Assembly (NCBI RefSeq): GCF_000600335.2 | Contig: NZ_KK088574.1 | Span: forward strand, 1-51,460 | Origin: Rubellimicrobium mesophilum DSM 19309 | GTDB lineage: Bacteria > Pseudomonadota > Alphaproteobacteria > Rhodobacterales > Rhodobacteraceae | Length of the DNA stretch: 51,460 nucleotides | Direction: 5' to 3' | In this document: piece after piece, positions 1 through 10,800 of the stretch | How the letters are laid out: each line of letters begins with the position of its first letter | Numbering within the stretch: the first letter of the stretch is position 1 | Program-made: the position numbers and the translations under genes | The notes under the pieces: model-generated | Databases searched by the model: none | What the model was told of the DNA's origin: nothing | Seen by the model: only the letters and a program-made list of their open reading frames with translations

Positions 1-279
1 CCCCGCCTCGTGCGACCAGAGCACCGTCCCGTCATCCACGTCCACCAGCGCGATCGAGGCCCGGTCCCCGATCCCCGCCGCGCGGACGAGCGCGTCGAGT
101 TCCTCCCGTGCCCGGGGCCGCGCGGCCGGGGGCCCGTCCAGCGCCGACGCCGGCGTCGCCCCGGGGCGCACGGGCGGCCGCAGCGCCGTCGGCGCCCCCT
201 GCGCCCAGGCCAGCCCGGCTACCGCCGATAGCCCGCCCGCCAGGAGCCCGCGCCGCGTGATCCCGCCCGATGTCGTCAT
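1..279 (-). CDS. dacB: D-alanyl-D-alanine carboxypeptidase / PBP4-type serine peptidase (S13), N-terminal part only
   Basis: The first 93 residues of a protein that continues off the left edge. It starts at an ATG preceded by a good GGAGGA ribosome site. Residues 1-24 form a Tat-like signal peptide (TRRGLL then a hydrophobic stretch ending LAWAQ), followed by a proline/arginine-rich linker. About residues 60-93 (LVRAAGIGDRASIALVDVDDG, a stretch ending WSHEAG) match the region just ahead of the SxxK active site in PBP4/DacB-type enzymes, which trim peptidoglycan side chains in the periplasm. The catalytic motifs lie outside the window, so the family call rests on the N-terminal pattern only. 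It is the last minus-strand gene seen, about 95 bp downstream of nadD. Confidence 0.6.
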   Translation of the reverse strand, partial: MTTSGGITRRGLLAGGLSAVAGLAWAQGAPTALRPPVRPGATPASALDGPPAARPRAREELDALVRAAGIGDRASIALVDVDDGTVLWSHEAG

Positions 280-373
280 GCCCGTCCTCCGCTCGGCCTC
301 GGCGGCGGACCCTAGTCCGAGCCGGGGGCGACGCAAGACCCCCGCCACGTCTTCCGATCAAGGCTTCGGGACC

Positions 374-967
374 TCAGCGCCGCCAGGCCCCCTGCGCCCG
401 GATCGCCGTGGAGGACGCCGTGCTGAGCGGCAGGTTCAGCACCACCCAGGCCGGAGGCTCGCGCCGCGCCAGCCCCCGCGCCTCGCTCTCGTTGAGCTGA
501 GCCCCCCGATAGGCCCGCGCCGCCGGGGCGAAGCGCGCGCTCAGCTTCTTCCCCGGCCGCGCCATCACCGCCACCGGCACGCCCTCCATGATGTGCCGCC
601 AGTCCCGCCACTGGTGGAGTTGCGCGAGGTTGTCCGACCCCATGATCCACACGAAGCGCACGTCCGGCCGGAGCCGTCTCAGCCGCGCCAGGGTCTCGGC
701 CGTGTAGCGCGTCCCGAACCGCGCCTCGATGTCGGTGACCTTGATCCTCGGGTTGCCGATCAGCGCCCGCGCCGCCGCGATGCGCCGGGCCAGCGGTGCC
801 GGCCCCTCCTTCTTCAGTGGGTTCCCCGGGCTCACCACCCACCAGACCCAGTCGAGCCCGAGCCGTGCCATCGCCGCCTCGCTGATGCGGACGTGCCCCT
901 CGTGCGGCGGATCGAAGGAGCCGCCGAGGAGGCCCACAGTCTGCCCTCGCCCGACCAGCGGCGTCAC
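374..967 (-). CDS. nadD: nicotinate-nucleotide adenylyltransferase
   Basis: A 197-residue protein of normal NadD length. It transfers AMP from ATP to nicotinate mononucleotide, the penultimate step of NAD synthesis. The nucleotidyltransferase signature [11 protein letters not shown] lies near residues 15-25, and the C-terminal SSTAIR matches the family's (I)SSTxIR motif. [12 protein letters not shown] matches the conserved acceptor-site segment. The start chosen is a GTG at 967, because the TGA of the upstream PD40 gene overlaps it (GTGA), indicating translational coupling. The reading frame stays open far upstream, but that part is antisense or shadow coding of the PD40 gene. Finding nadD coupled to glycan genes is unusual and may simply be local operon drift. 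Confidence 0.93.
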   Translation of the reverse strand: MTPLVGRGQTVGLLGGSFDPPHEGHVRISEAAMARLGLDWVWWVVSPGNPLKKEGPAPLARRIAAARALIGNPRIKVTDIEARFGTRYTAETLARLRRLRPDVRFVWIMGSDNLAQLHQWRDWRHIMEGVPVAVMARPGKKLSARFAPAARAYRGAQLNESEARGLARREPPAWVVLNLPLSTASSTAIRAQGAWRR

Positions 968-1787
968 GGCACGAACCGCATGAAGGCGAAGCGCCGACCG
1001 TCCGGCGCCCAGCAGGGCACGTTGATCGTCCCCTGCCCGCCGAGCAGCCGCACCACCTCGCGGCTCTCGCCGCCCTCCTGCGGCAGCACCCGCAAGGACA
1101 CGTCGAGGTTCGACGGATGCCCCCGCGTCCCTGGCGGATACGCGAGATACAGCACAAGCCGCCCGTCCGGCGAGGGATGCGGGAACCGGTCCAGCGTCTC
1201 GCCGCCCGTCATCCTCTCGCGCCCCGACCCGTCCGGCCGGATGCGCCAGAGGTCCACGCGGCCTTCCCGCTCGCCGTTGAACCAGATCCAGGCCCCGTCC
1301 GCCGAGTAGTCCGGCCCGTCGATATGGTCGAAGTCCTCGGCCACGCAGACCTCGTCCGACCCGTCCACCCGGCAGGTGAACAGCGACACGGGCCCCTCGT
1401 CGCGCCGCACGCCGGCATAGGCGATCCGGCTTCCGTCCGGCGACCACGAATGCCACCAAGACGGCACCCGTTCCGTGACCCGCCGGGGCTCCCCTCCCCG
1501 ACCGGCATGACGTAGATGCAGGCCTTCTCCGTCTCGCTCTTGCCGCAGAAGGCGATCCACCGCCCGTCCGGCGAGATCCCGTGGTCGTTGTTGAGCCGCC
1601 CGATCCGCCCCGTGGACACCGGCTCCAGCGCGGGCCGGTCCAGCGGCACCCGCCAGAGCCGCCCCTCGCCGTTCACCAGCAGGAACCCGTCGGGATGCCA
1701 GTTCGGCGCCTCGATGATCCCGTCCTGCGACAGCACCACCGAGGTCTCCCCCGTCCCCAGGTCGTGCAGGCAGAGCTCGCTCCGCAT
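964..1787 (-). CDS. PD40 / TolB-like beta-propeller protein (frameshifted)
   Basis: About 274 residues when one missing base is restored. Repeated blades contain SPDG motifs ([47 protein letters not shown]), as in PD40/TolB-type WD40-like propellers. Several such proteins accompany polysaccharide-degrading enzymes. The ATG at 1787 overlaps the TGA of the GH43 gene (TGATG), and the stop overlaps nadD, so the three genes form a coupled unit. The frame breaks near 1490-1499: one more G in the coding-strand GGGG run joins VGEG to EPRRVTERV and gives a continuous propeller. No signal peptide is visible, so a cytoplasmic role is likely. The substrate is not evident. Confidence 0.75.
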
Positions 1788-3375
1788 CAGGCCCCCGGCC
1801 AATACCCGAACCGCGCGAACCTCGCCTCACGCCGCTGCCCGGTCAGGTCCATGGCGAACATCCCCACGAAGGCCCCGGTGAAGGAGCCGTGCTCCCCTCG
1901 CCCACCCTCGTCCGAGATGACCGAGGCGTCCAGCACCGGCCCGATCTGCCGCCACTCCCCGCCCTGCCGCCAGAGGAACCGCTGCGAGGCCCCGTCCACC
2001 TCGACCCGCATCTCCACCGGCCCGGGCCGCACCGGCACCGGCTCGGCGGGATAGGTGAGCCGCCCGTCCGGCCAGTCCCCCGGGCAGGAGGCGACCACGA
2101 GCGCCGGCCCGCCGTTCTCGTAGGACAGCCACAGACCATGCAGCTTGAATCGGTTGTAGTAGGTCACGAGGCCCGCCGCCTGCTGGTAGGTCTCGGGCTC
2201 GAAGGCCACCACCGCCTCGGCGGCGTAGGTCAGGTGCTCCTGTCGCCGCGCGACGAGGGCCTGCTCGAACCAGCTCCCGATGCTCTCCCGCCCGATCAGC
2301 ACCAGCGCGTCGGGCTCGCAGCGGAAGATGCGCTCGGGCTGCGGTGTCCTCAGCCACTGGAAGTCCCCGGGCAGCGTCGCCCAGGAGCCGTGCACCGATG
2401 GCACGGGCGGCGCGGGCTCCACCTCCACCGGCGAGGGCACCTCCGCCCTTGGCACCGTCCCGCCGGCGGCGAGCCACAGCCAGCCGTCCCGCCAGACGAC
2501 TTCCTCCAGCCCGGTCTCGCGCCCGAGCGGGCAGAACCGCCCCGCCCCGTCCGGCCCGGGGATCGGGCGGCCCATCAGGAAGCTGTGATAATGCCGCCCC
2601 AATGAGTCTCGACGTATTGCCCGTGCCCGGTCCGCTGGATCGGCCCGTCCGTCCCCTTGGCGGTGATGACGTGCTTCGCGGGATGCGTCTCGTAGGGCCC
2701 TCGGATGTCGCGTGCCCGCGCCATGGTCACGGCATGGTCGTAGCCCGTGCCCCCTTCGGCGGTGGTCAGGTAATACCAGCCGTCCCGCTTGAAGAGGTGC
2801 GGCGCCTCGGTCAGCCCTCGGTCGGTGCCGGGAAAGATGTTCGTGACCTCCCCGACCAGCCCCCTCTCCGGCGACCACTCCTGCAGGAGGATGCCGTCGA
2901 AGGCGTCATGCGCCGGGTTGCAGCCCGACCCCTTCCCCCGGTGGTTCCACCTCATGTTGACGAACCACTTGCGCCCGTCGTCATGGAACAGCGACGGGTC
3001 GAAGCCCGAGCTGTTCACGTGCCACGGGTCCGACCACGGCTCCTCCACCCTCTCGGCGCAGGTGATGTAGTTGGGCGCGTCCTTGAAGCTGCCGTCATAG
3101 CGCTTCACGTCCGTGTAGACGAGCCAGAACCGCTCCCCGTCATGGCTCAGGCAGGGCGCCCAGACGCCGCAGCTATCCGGCTCCCCCCGCATGTCGAGGA
3201 GCCCCGCCCGGTCCAGCGGTCGCGCCGCCAGCCTCCAGTTCACGAGGTCGCGCGAATGGTGGATCTGCACCCCCGGGAACCACTCGAAGGTCGAGGTGGC
3301 GAGATAGTAGTCCTCGCCCACGCGCAGGAAGGACGGGTCCGGGTTGAAGCCCGGCAGCACCGGGTTGCGGATCAT
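1787..3375 (-). CDS. glycoside hydrolase family 43 (beta-xylosidase/arabinofuranosidase-like), frameshifted
   Basis: About 529 residues after restoring one base, the usual size for two-domain GH43 beta-xylosidases. The N-terminal five-blade propeller is clear: NPDPSF near residue 10 carries the general-base Asp, [10 protein letters not shown] supplies the middle segment, and [15 protein letters not shown] carries the catalytic Glu. The C-terminal half (from about residue 280, [15 protein letters not shown] onwards) is the beta-sandwich typical of xylosidase C-terminal domains. The frame is lost at 2597-2600, where the coding strand has GGGG; adding one G gives [13 protein letters not shown]. 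There is no signal peptide, so it probably acts on imported oligosaccharides. The start lies 1 bp after the aldo-keto reductase stop. Confidence 0.88.
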
Positions 3376-3376
3376 C

Positions 3377-4411
3377 TCACATCACCGTCTCGGAGGACCG
3401 CGCCCAGAGGTTGATGTCCTCCTCGTTGGCGAAGCGGTCGATCTCCGCCAGCTCCTCGGCAGTGAACTCGAGGTTCTCCACTGCCTTGGCGCAGTCCTCG
3501 ACCTGGCTCGCCCGCGACGCCCCGATCAGCGCCGAAGTGATCCCGCCGTCGCGCAGCACCCAGGCAAGCGCCATCTGCGCCAGCGTCTGCCCGCGCCGCT
3601 GCGCGATGGCGTCGAGGTTGCGCAGGTTCTCGATGGCCCCCGGGGACAGCATCCTGGGATCGAGGCTCTTGTGTTGCGCCGCGCGGCTGTCCTGCGGGAT
3701 GCCGCTCAGGTATTTCGCGGTCAGCATCCCTTGGGCCAACGGCGTGAAGGCGATGCTCCCCACCCCCAGCCCTTTCAGCGTGTCCTTGAGCCCGTCCTTC
3801 TCCACCCAGCGGTTCAGCATATTGTAGGAGGGCTGGTGGATCACCAGCGGCGTCCCGAGATCCTTGAGGATCTTGTAGGCTTCCCGCGTCCGCTGGGAGT
3901 TGTAGCTCGAGATGCCGACATACAGCGCCTTCCCCGACCGCACGATCTGGTCGAGCGCCCCCATCGTCTCCTCGAGCGGCGTGTCGGGGTCGAAGCGGTG
4001 CGAATAGAAGATGTCCACGTAGTCGAGGCCCATCCGCTTCAGCGACTGATCGCAGGACGCGATCAGGTACTTGCGGCTGCCCCATTCGCCATAAGGCCCC
4101 TCCCACATGAGATACCCCGCCTTCGACGAGATGATGAGCTCGTCCCGGTAGCTTTTGAAGTCGGACCTGAGGATCTCTCCGAAGGCCTCCTCGGCGCTGC
4201 CCGGAGGCGGCCCGTAGTTGTTGGCGAGATCGAAGTGCGTGATCCCGTGGTCGAAGGCCGCGCGCAGGATGTCCCGCTTGGTCTGGTGCGGCGTGTCGTG
4301 CCCGAAGTTGTGCCAGAGCCCCAGCGAGATCGCCGGAAGCTGCAACCCGGAGGCTCCACAGCGCCGGTACTTCATGCGGGAATAGCGATCCTCGCGCGGG
4401 ACATAGCTCAT
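3377..4411 (-). CDS. aldo-keto reductase, L-glyceraldehyde-3-phosphate reductase-like (YghZ/Gpr family)
   Basis: A 344-residue NADPH-dependent aldehyde reductase of the AKR14 / Kv-beta-like branch. The N-terminus ([33 protein letters not shown]) is diagnostic of the YghZ group. The catalytic tetrad is visible as D in HFDLANNYG, its Tyr, K in SSKAGY and H in YSHRFD. The cofactor-site segment [11 protein letters not shown] lies near the C-terminus. It is the first gene of the coupled minus-strand series and is followed after 1 bp by the GH43 gene, so it may process sugar aldehydes from the same catabolic route. That link is inference. The start ATG is preceded by GGAGGAGAT. Confidence 0.9.
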   Translation of the reverse strand: MSYVPREDRYSRMKYRRCGASGLQLPAISLGLWHNFGHDTPHQTKRDILRAAFDHGITHFDLANNYGPPPGSAEEAFGEILRSDFKSYRDELIISSKAGYLMWEGPYGEWGSRKYLIASCDQSLKRMGLDYVDIFYSHRFDPDTPLEETMGALDQIVRSGKALYVGISSYNSQRTREAYKILKDLGTPLVIHQPSYNMLNRWVEKDGLKDTLKGLGVGSIAFTPLAQGMLTAKYLSGIPQDSRAAQHKSLDPRMLSPGAIENLRNLDAIAQRRGQTLAQMALAWVLRDGGITSALIGASRASQVEDCAKAVENLEFTAEELAEIDRFANEEDINLWARSSETVM

Positions 4412-4494
4412 CGGGCATCTCCTCCTTCAGCCGTGGCGGGACTTTGGCCACAGCCAAGGGGGTCTGTCCAGCAAGCCCGCTCACGTCCCCGGCG

Positions 4495-5783
4495 TCACTC
4501 GGCCACGAGGGGCGTGACGTCCTTGCCGCCGGGCGCCTGGGTTGGGGGCGAGTCCTCTCGCGCCTCGGCCTGGGTGCGGAAGGGCGCGGTCTCCAGCGCC
4601 GGGCCGGTCGTGGCCTTCTGCGGCGTCTCGTCCTGCTTGGTGCCCGGATCGCCTGACAGGAAGCTCGACAGCGTCTGCAGGCTCTCGACGTTGTCGCAGA
4701 CCGCCTTGACGACGACGAGGAACGGCACCGCCAGGATCGCCCCCGCGACGCCCCAGAGCCAGGTCCAGAACGCCAGCGTGATGAGCTGCGCGACCTGGTT
4801 CAGCTCGAGCCGGCGCCCGACCAGGAGAGGCGTCACGATGTTGCTCTCGATTCCCGACAGCACGATCAGCGCGAGCGGCGGCAGCGCCGCGTCCCAGAGG
4901 CTGTCGAAGGTGACGACCGACACCGCCCCGACCAGCGCCACGGTCAGGATGTTGCCGACGAAGGGGATGTAGTTCAGGAGGAACGTCATCAGCCCCCAGA
5001 CCACCGCCATCGGCATCCCTAGCAGCCAGAGCGAGAGCCCCGCCAGCACGCCCAGCCCGATGTTGATGACGGTGATCGCCCCAGGTAGCGCGAGATCTGC
5101 CGCTCCACGTCGCGGATAATCGTCAGCGCCTTCTTCTTGTCGCGCAGGCGCGGCGCCGCCTCGACGATGCGGCGGTGATAGAAGTCGCCCGAGGCCAGCA
5201 GGAACAGCGTCAGCAGCAGCGCCGCGAAGAGCGAGCCCGAGGCCGAGGCGAGCCCGCTCACGGCGGACTGCACCATGCTTGGCTTGTCGTCCACCACGGC
5301 CACGACCTGAACGTCGTTCGGGCTCGCGGTGGCCTCGCCCCCGTTGCTCGCCGCCGCCGCGGCATCCGTCACCTCGGCCGTGGCCTCCTGGATCGAGGAG
5401 AACCGGTCCATGACGACGTCGAACTTCTCGCGCACCTCGGTCGCGACCTGCGGGGCATTGCTCACCATCTCCCCGATGGGGCCCGACAGGAAGTAGCCCG
5501 CCAGGACCAGCGCCAGTGTGATCCCCCCCACGACGCCCACGGCCGTGACGCCGCGCGGGATCTTCAGCCGCTCCCCCGCCCGGACCACCGGCAGCAGCGT
5601 CAGCGTCAGCACGACGGCGAGAACGATCGGCAGCAGCACGCTCCGCGCGAAGTAGACGGCGGTGAACAGCGCCATGAGGAAGGTCCAGGTCAGCACCCGC
5701 CGGATGCGCCGAAGCTCGACGTTGCTGTCCTCGGCGACCTCGAGCTGCTGCTCCTCGACGTCCTCCGCCACCTCGTCGGCCAT
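4495..5783 (-). CDS. AI-2E family transporter (PerM/YdiK-like membrane protein), frameshifted
   Basis: About 429 residues once one base is restored at 5079-5082, where ISRYLG then runs into AITVINIGLG. The family has about eight transmembrane segments. Visible ones include ARSVLLPIVLAVVLTLTLL, GVVGGITLALVLAGYF, FAALLLTLFLLASG and the C-terminal pair around NYIPFVGNILTVALVG and LALIVLSGIESNIVTPLLVG. The segment FLLNYIPFVG and the ending SGIESNIVTPLLVGRRLELN are hallmarks of the family. A variable alanine/asparagine-rich insert occupies about residues 145-175, and a Thr/Gln/Pro-rich tail follows the last helix. Family members export small molecules or ions, and the substrate cannot be inferred here. 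The start at 5783 fits GGGGAGG seven bases upstream. Confidence 0.88.
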
Positions 5784-5924
5784 GCCGCGACCTCCCCAAG
5801 CCTCCTGAGGCAACGCGACGCGCCGGGGCGGGTTCCGGGGCCGCCTCCGGGCTGATTGCGGCGCGGGGACGCCTCATGTAGGGGAGGGACAAATCCCGAA
5901 CGCGCCGACCAGAGGAGGCCCGCC

Positions 5925-7580
<1,656 letters not shown>

Positions 7581-7596
7581 AGTAAGGCCTGTTCAT

Positions 7597-8568
7597 ATGG
7601 CGAACAGTCAAGCTCAAGGGAACGCTCCTAATAGCCGTTCGCCGGAACAAGATGTGCCGTTCCGGCATCCTCAACTCAATGAGCCGATGCTCAACTTCTT
7701 TAGAAGTGAGGGGCTTCGGCTTATTGAGTCTACACTCTGGGTCTCAGATCTAGAATCTGAAGAACTCGACTATATTGCAGACTCCCTACCTATTCATCCG
7801 AGTTCGCAGTATCGCGTTTGCGTCATTCAACTTAACAATTTTACGACCTGCGTGCCCAATCTTCAAGTTATTCATGGCGAAGAATTTGCAATATCAAGGC
7901 ATAATATAAACTTAACTTTGAACGGGCGGTATCTTTGGCTTGCAGCAGGATTTTCGAATGAGTCGGACCTCAATCAAACGATAGGTATCGTCGAGAGTTC
8001 CGTAATAATCGCGCTGAGAACATTGCTCGGGAACAACTCGGCAGTTCAGAAGGTTTACAGGTTTCGCTATGATTTGGAGACGAGATTGTCGCACCTCATG
8101 GGCAACATGTTACTTGCGTGGCCAGATCATATTTCCGGAGTTGGCGATCCAACCGCCTTAATTAGAAGCGGCGCGATCTTTCCATCTTTTCAACGACCCT
8201 CGTTCAATGCTGCAACGCAGATATTGTTGATGCAGGCCCTCGAAACACAAGATGTTGCCCAGCGCTTCATCTTTCTATGGTTTGCAGTAGAGTCCGAAAT
8301 AGGAAGAGGCAAAGATCGCGAGAATTTCGCCAACAGGGTTGCAAAAAATTCAATTGAGAGGCTGATTCTATCGAAGGAAATGCTCGACCTGTTTGCTCTA
8401 AGAAATAAGTACGCTCACGAGGGTATTTCTGAAATCGAAATATCAGATGTCTACTCTCTACAGGGCATTCTGAAGCTCCGATCCCTAGAAGGGACCGGAG
8501 CAGCCGGGCAGTATCTGAAATACTTGACAAGTCATGTGTTCGGGAAGCGACGACCGAAGAAACCCTAA
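7597..8568 (+). CDS. HEPN/Apea-like protein, AT-rich probable foreign gene
   Basis: A 323-residue protein whose DNA is much richer in A/T and uses A/T-ending codons, unlike every neighbour. This strongly suggests recent transfer. The C-terminal third carries RNKYAH at residues 269-274 (R-N-x3-H), the Rx4-6H ribonuclease motif of HEPN domains. WFAVESEIGRGKDR just before it resembles the first helix of Apea-like HEPN families. The N-terminal 200 residues are not recognised. Many HEPN proteins act in defence or toxin systems, but no MNT-type nucleotidyltransferase partner is adjacent. It begins 16 bp after the ettA stop with a weak ribosome site (AAGG). Function is unknown; the HEPN call is from the motif alone. 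Confidence 0.7.
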   Translation: MANSQAQGNAPNSRSPEQDVPFRHPQLNEPMLNFFRSEGLRLIESTLWVSDLESEELDYIADSLPIHPSSQYRVCVIQLNNFTTCVPNLQVIHGEEFAISRHNINLTLNGRYLWLAAGFSNESDLNQTIGIVESSVIIALRTLLGNNSAVQKVYRFRYDLETRLSHLMGNMLLAWPDHISGVGDPTALIRSGAIFPSFQRPSFNAATQILLMQALETQDVAQRFIFLWFAVESEIGRGKDRENFANRVAKNSIERLILSKEMLDLFALRNKYAHEGISEIEISDVYSLQGILKLRSLEGTGAAGQYLKYLTSHVFGKRRPKKP

Positions 8569-8680
8569 GGTGAGTGAACCTTGACTGTGCTGGGAGCCCC
8601 GCACCCGACGGCGCTGCGACACTCTAGGCAGTCAATTACCTGTTGCTTATCTTTCCTCCGACCCCACCCCGGAGGCCCCC

Positions 8681-8866
8681 ATGTCCAGCTTCCTTGACTC
8701 CCTCGTCTCCCCCGCCCTCGCCGAGGCCCAGGCCAAGGGCGCGCTCGACAACCTCCCCGGCGCCGGGAAGCCCATCCCGCCCGAGACGCTCGCCCGCAGC
8801 GCCTGTGACGACCTCTACGCGCGCGCCCTGAGCGAGAGCGGCGCCGTCCATCCCCTGCCGAAATTC
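8681..8866 (+). pseudogene. truncated second copy of the DUF1992 gene
   Basis: The first about 61 residues (MSSFLDSLVSPALAEAQAKG to SESGAVHP) closely match the intact DUF1992 gene at 9829, and about 35 bp upstream including the GGAGG ribosome site are also similar. Homology stops abruptly near 8855. The remaining frame runs into arginine/proline/serine-rich shadow sequence overlapping the opposite-strand small gene, so the 3' half of the gene is gone. This looks like a duplicated and deleted remnant rather than a functional protein. It sits immediately downstream of the AT-rich HEPN gene, which suggests the deletion and the insertion may be related. Confidence 0.7.
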
Positions 8867-8923
8867 AGAGCCGGTTCGCCGTGGCTCGCTCCCCTTGGAC
8901 TCAGGCCTTCTTGCGCTTCGCCC

Positions 8924-9190
8924 TCAGCTCTTCGTCCGCCTCTTCACCGCTGGCACCACCTCCGCCTCTCGCTTCAGCCGCGCCGCCTTCAGCCGAGCCA
9001 CTTCGGCCTGCCTCTGCTCGGTCCGCGCTTCGGTGATCTCCCGCGCGACGCGGGTCGACTCCTCAGCGCGGCGCTCGGCAGGGGTGAGGACGCGGCGGTG
9101 GGGCGGGACGGCCTCGGCGGCCAGGGGGCGCCCACCCTGCGCGAGGGCGTCGGACATCATGATGTGGAGCGTGTCGGTGCGGGATGTCAT
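8924..9190 (-). CDS. small charged alpha-helical hypothetical protein
   Basis: An 88-residue protein with a long Arg/Glu/Ala-rich predicted helix or coiled coil (about residues 38-80: PAERRAEESTRVAREITEAR then repeated AEVARLKAARLKREA). The N-terminus contains DTLHIMMSDALAQGGRP. No family is recognised. The start has an AGGACCTGGCC stretch upstream that could serve as a ribosome site. The next frame would end in DEELRAKRKKA and a stop 26 bases past the annotated stop, giving a lysine-rich tail, so a one-base error near the 3' end is possible. It lies between the DUF1992 remnant and a cold-shock gene. Confidence 0.5.
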   Translation of the reverse strand: MTSRTDTLHIMMSDALAQGGRPLAAEAVPPHRRVLTPAERRAEESTRVAREITEARTEQRQAEVARLKAARLKREAEVVPAVKRRTKS

Positions 9191-9521
9191 GGCCAGGTCC
9201 TTTCAGGCACTGCCCCGTCGGAGCGGGGGCCCGAAGCCAAGATCGCCGTCGCGGGGGGATGCGCGGGATCTCGGACCCGCGCTCCGATCTGGACATAGCC
9301 CGACGCCCCTGCCCTGCAACCTGCCGCTGTCTTGACCTAGGGTCATGCGGCTTTCCCCCGGTTAGAGCTTGCCGGACCGGGGCCGCGCCTCCATATGCGT
9401 CGGGCGAACGTTATACTCCCTCGATCCGCTGTCTCCCTCACCGGCTGCAGTTCCTCGTTGCGACACTGACCAAGCCGGGCTGCCGCATGTCGCGGGCAGC
9501 GACCACACAGGAGACTTCACG
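9191..9521. promoter_or_regulatory. non-coding region with probable promoter and leader of the downstream cold-shock gene
   Basis: No convincing gene is present in this 331-base gap. A TATACT hexamer at 9412-9417 could be a -10 element, although the sequence 17 bases upstream is a poor -35. It would give a leader of about 100 bases before the cold-shock ATG, in line with the long leaders of cspA-type mRNAs. An inverted repeat (arms 9479-9484 and 9495-9500) lies shortly before the ribosome site CAGGAG. All of this is by eye only. Confidence 0.3.
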
Positions 9522-9728
9522 ATGGCCACTGGCACCGTGAAATGGTTCAACGCCACCAAGGGCTTCGGCTTCATCGCCCCCGAGGGCGGCCGCAAGGACG
9601 TGTTCGTCCACATCTCCGCCGTCGAGCGGGCAGGCCTCACCGGCCTTCAGGACAACCAGAAGGTGACCTTCGACATCGAATCCGGCCGCGACGGCCGCGA
9701 ATCGGCGACGAACCTCCAGCTCGCCTGA
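9522..9728 (+). CDS. cold-shock domain protein (CspA family), copy 1
   Basis: A 68-residue single cold-shock domain. The RNA-binding motifs RNP1 (KGFGFI, residues 13-18) and RNP2 (VFVHIS, about 27-32) are intact. Such proteins bind single-stranded RNA and DNA and act as RNA chaperones. It is followed within 12 bases by a strong GC hairpin. A paralogue with about 60 of 68 identical positions lies at 11886. The ribosome site is AGGAG upstream of the ATG. Confidence 0.96.
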   Translation: MATGTVKWFNATKGFGFIAPEGGRKDVFVHISAVERAGLTGLQDNQKVTFDIESGRDGRESATNLQLA

Positions 9729-9740
9729 TCCAGGCCAGCC

Positions 9741-9764
9741 GAGGGCGCGCTTCGGCGCGCCCTC
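9741..9764 (+). terminator. GC-rich hairpin after the cold-shock gene
   Basis: A perfect 10-bp inverted repeat GAGGGCGCGC / GCGCGCCCTC around a TTCG tetraloop, 13 bases after the cold-shock stop. The UUCG-type loop and high stability suit transcription termination or mRNA 3' protection. The trailing sequence is not a clear T run, so it may be a weak or Rho-assisted terminator. Confidence 0.65.
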
Positions 9765-9828
9765 TCCGGCGGCTTCCCCCGCCGGCCCCTAGACCCTATC
9801 TCCCCTCCGACCGATCCCGGAGGCGCCC

Positions 9829-10152
9829 ATGTCCAGCTTCCTCGATATCCTCGTCGAACGCGCCCTCGCCGAGGCCCGGGCCAAGGGCTCCGTCGACGAC
9901 CTCCCTGGCACGGGCAAGCCCATCGACCCCGCCACGCTCGCCCGCAGCGCCTATGACGACCTCTACGCCCGCGCATTGTCGGAGAGCGGCGCCGTCCATC
10001 CTGTCGCCGAGATGCAGCAGAGGATCAACGAGGCCCAGGCCCGCCTGACGCAGGTGACCGACCCCGAGGTCCAGCGCGCCGTCCGCAAGGAGATCGCCGG
10101 CCTTCAGACCCGGCAGGCGGTCGAGATGGAGCAGCTCCGGCGCTACACCTGA
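9829..10152 (+). CDS. DUF1992 domain protein (DnaJC28-conserved-domain type), intact copy
   Basis: A 107-residue protein. The DUF1992 core is clear: [20 protein letters not shown] near residues 13-32, followed by a helical, charged C-terminus. Bacterial members are small cytoplasmic proteins of unknown role; the domain name comes from the eukaryotic DnaJ homologue DNAJC28. The ribosome site CCCGGAGG lies seven bases before the ATG. A truncated second copy is found at 8681. The gene converges on the thioredoxin gene with a 9-bp gap. Confidence 0.85.
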   Translation: MSSFLDILVERALAEARAKGSVDDLPGTGKPIDPATLARSAYDDLYARALSESGAVHPVAEMQQRINEAQARLTQVTDPEVQRAVRKEIAGLQTRQAVEMEQLRRYT

Positions 10153-10161
10153 CGGCCGGGG

Positions 10162-10588
10162 TCAGGCGCCCACCCAGCCCTCGATTCCTGCCGCCTGCAT
10201 CGCCCCGGCCTGCCGCTTGACCTCGCGCCCGCCTGCGAACTTCACCATCGTCGGGATGCCCCGGATGCCGTAGCGCCCGCCGGCGCCCGGCTCGGCCTCG
10301 GTGTTGAGCTTGACGAGCCGCGCCCGCCCCCTTGAGCCGCCCCGCCGCACGCTCGAACTCGGGTGCCATCATGCGACAAGGGGCGCACCAGGGTGCCCAG
10401 AAGTCCACCACCAGCGGCAAGTCGTCGCTGCGCGCCGCCTTCTCCAGCGTCGCGAGGTCCACCTCGACCGGCTTCTCGGGCAGCAGCCCCGCCCCGCAAA
10501 CCGCGCATTTCGGACCCGCACCCAACCGTTCGGGCGGGAACCGGTTGACTTGGCCGCAGGACAGGCAGGTGAGCTTCATCCCCGTCAT
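10162..10588 (-). CDS. trxC: thioredoxin 2 (zinc-ribbon thioredoxin), frameshifted
   Basis: About 141 residues after removing one surplus base. The N-terminal zinc ribbon has CLSCGQ and CAVCGA Cys pairs, as in TrxC. The thioredoxin fold follows, with active site WCAPC ([18 protein letters not shown]) and the cis-proline segment [11 protein letters not shown]. It reduces disulfides in the cytoplasm, and TrxC-type proteins are often tied to oxidative stress. The frame shifts at the plus-strand CCCCC run 10327-10331; four C would give [12 protein letters not shown], matching the family. The ATG at 10588 lies six bases after AAGGAGG, which decides against the ATG at 10594. Confidence 0.9.
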
Positions 10589-10766
10589 GGGCATCCTCCT
10601 TCCGTCACATGCGTCGATATAGGCAGGATTCCGCCATGTCGAAGCGAGCCCGGATCGGCCCCGCCCCGGCCTCATGACCGCCCATCTTCGGCCGCAGTCG
10701 CAACGCAAGGCTTCCGCAGGTCCGACGAGAAACGCTCGGGCACGAGGGACAGGTCGACGGCAGAGG

Positions 10767-10788
10767 AGGGCGCGCCGGAGCGCGCCCT
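10767..10788. repeat. GC inverted repeat ahead of the uracil-DNA-glycosylase-like gene
   Basis: A perfect 9-bp inverted repeat AGGGCGCGC / GCGCGCCCT with loop CGGA, whose arms match those of the hairpin at 9741. It lies 12 bases before the ATG at 10801 and about 180 bases upstream of the thioredoxin start. It could be a copy of the same terminator module or a hairpin limiting translation initiation of the next gene. The role is unclear. Confidence 0.4.
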
Positions 10789-10800
10789 ACCTCCCTCCCC

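Noticed and set aside
257..1309. 350-codon plus-strand frame over nadD and the PD40 gene
   Set aside because: Arg/Pro-rich shadow; the minus strand carries nadD with complete motifs.
7597..8568. HEPN-MNT toxin-antitoxin pair
   Set aside because: No nucleotidyltransferase gene lies on either side.
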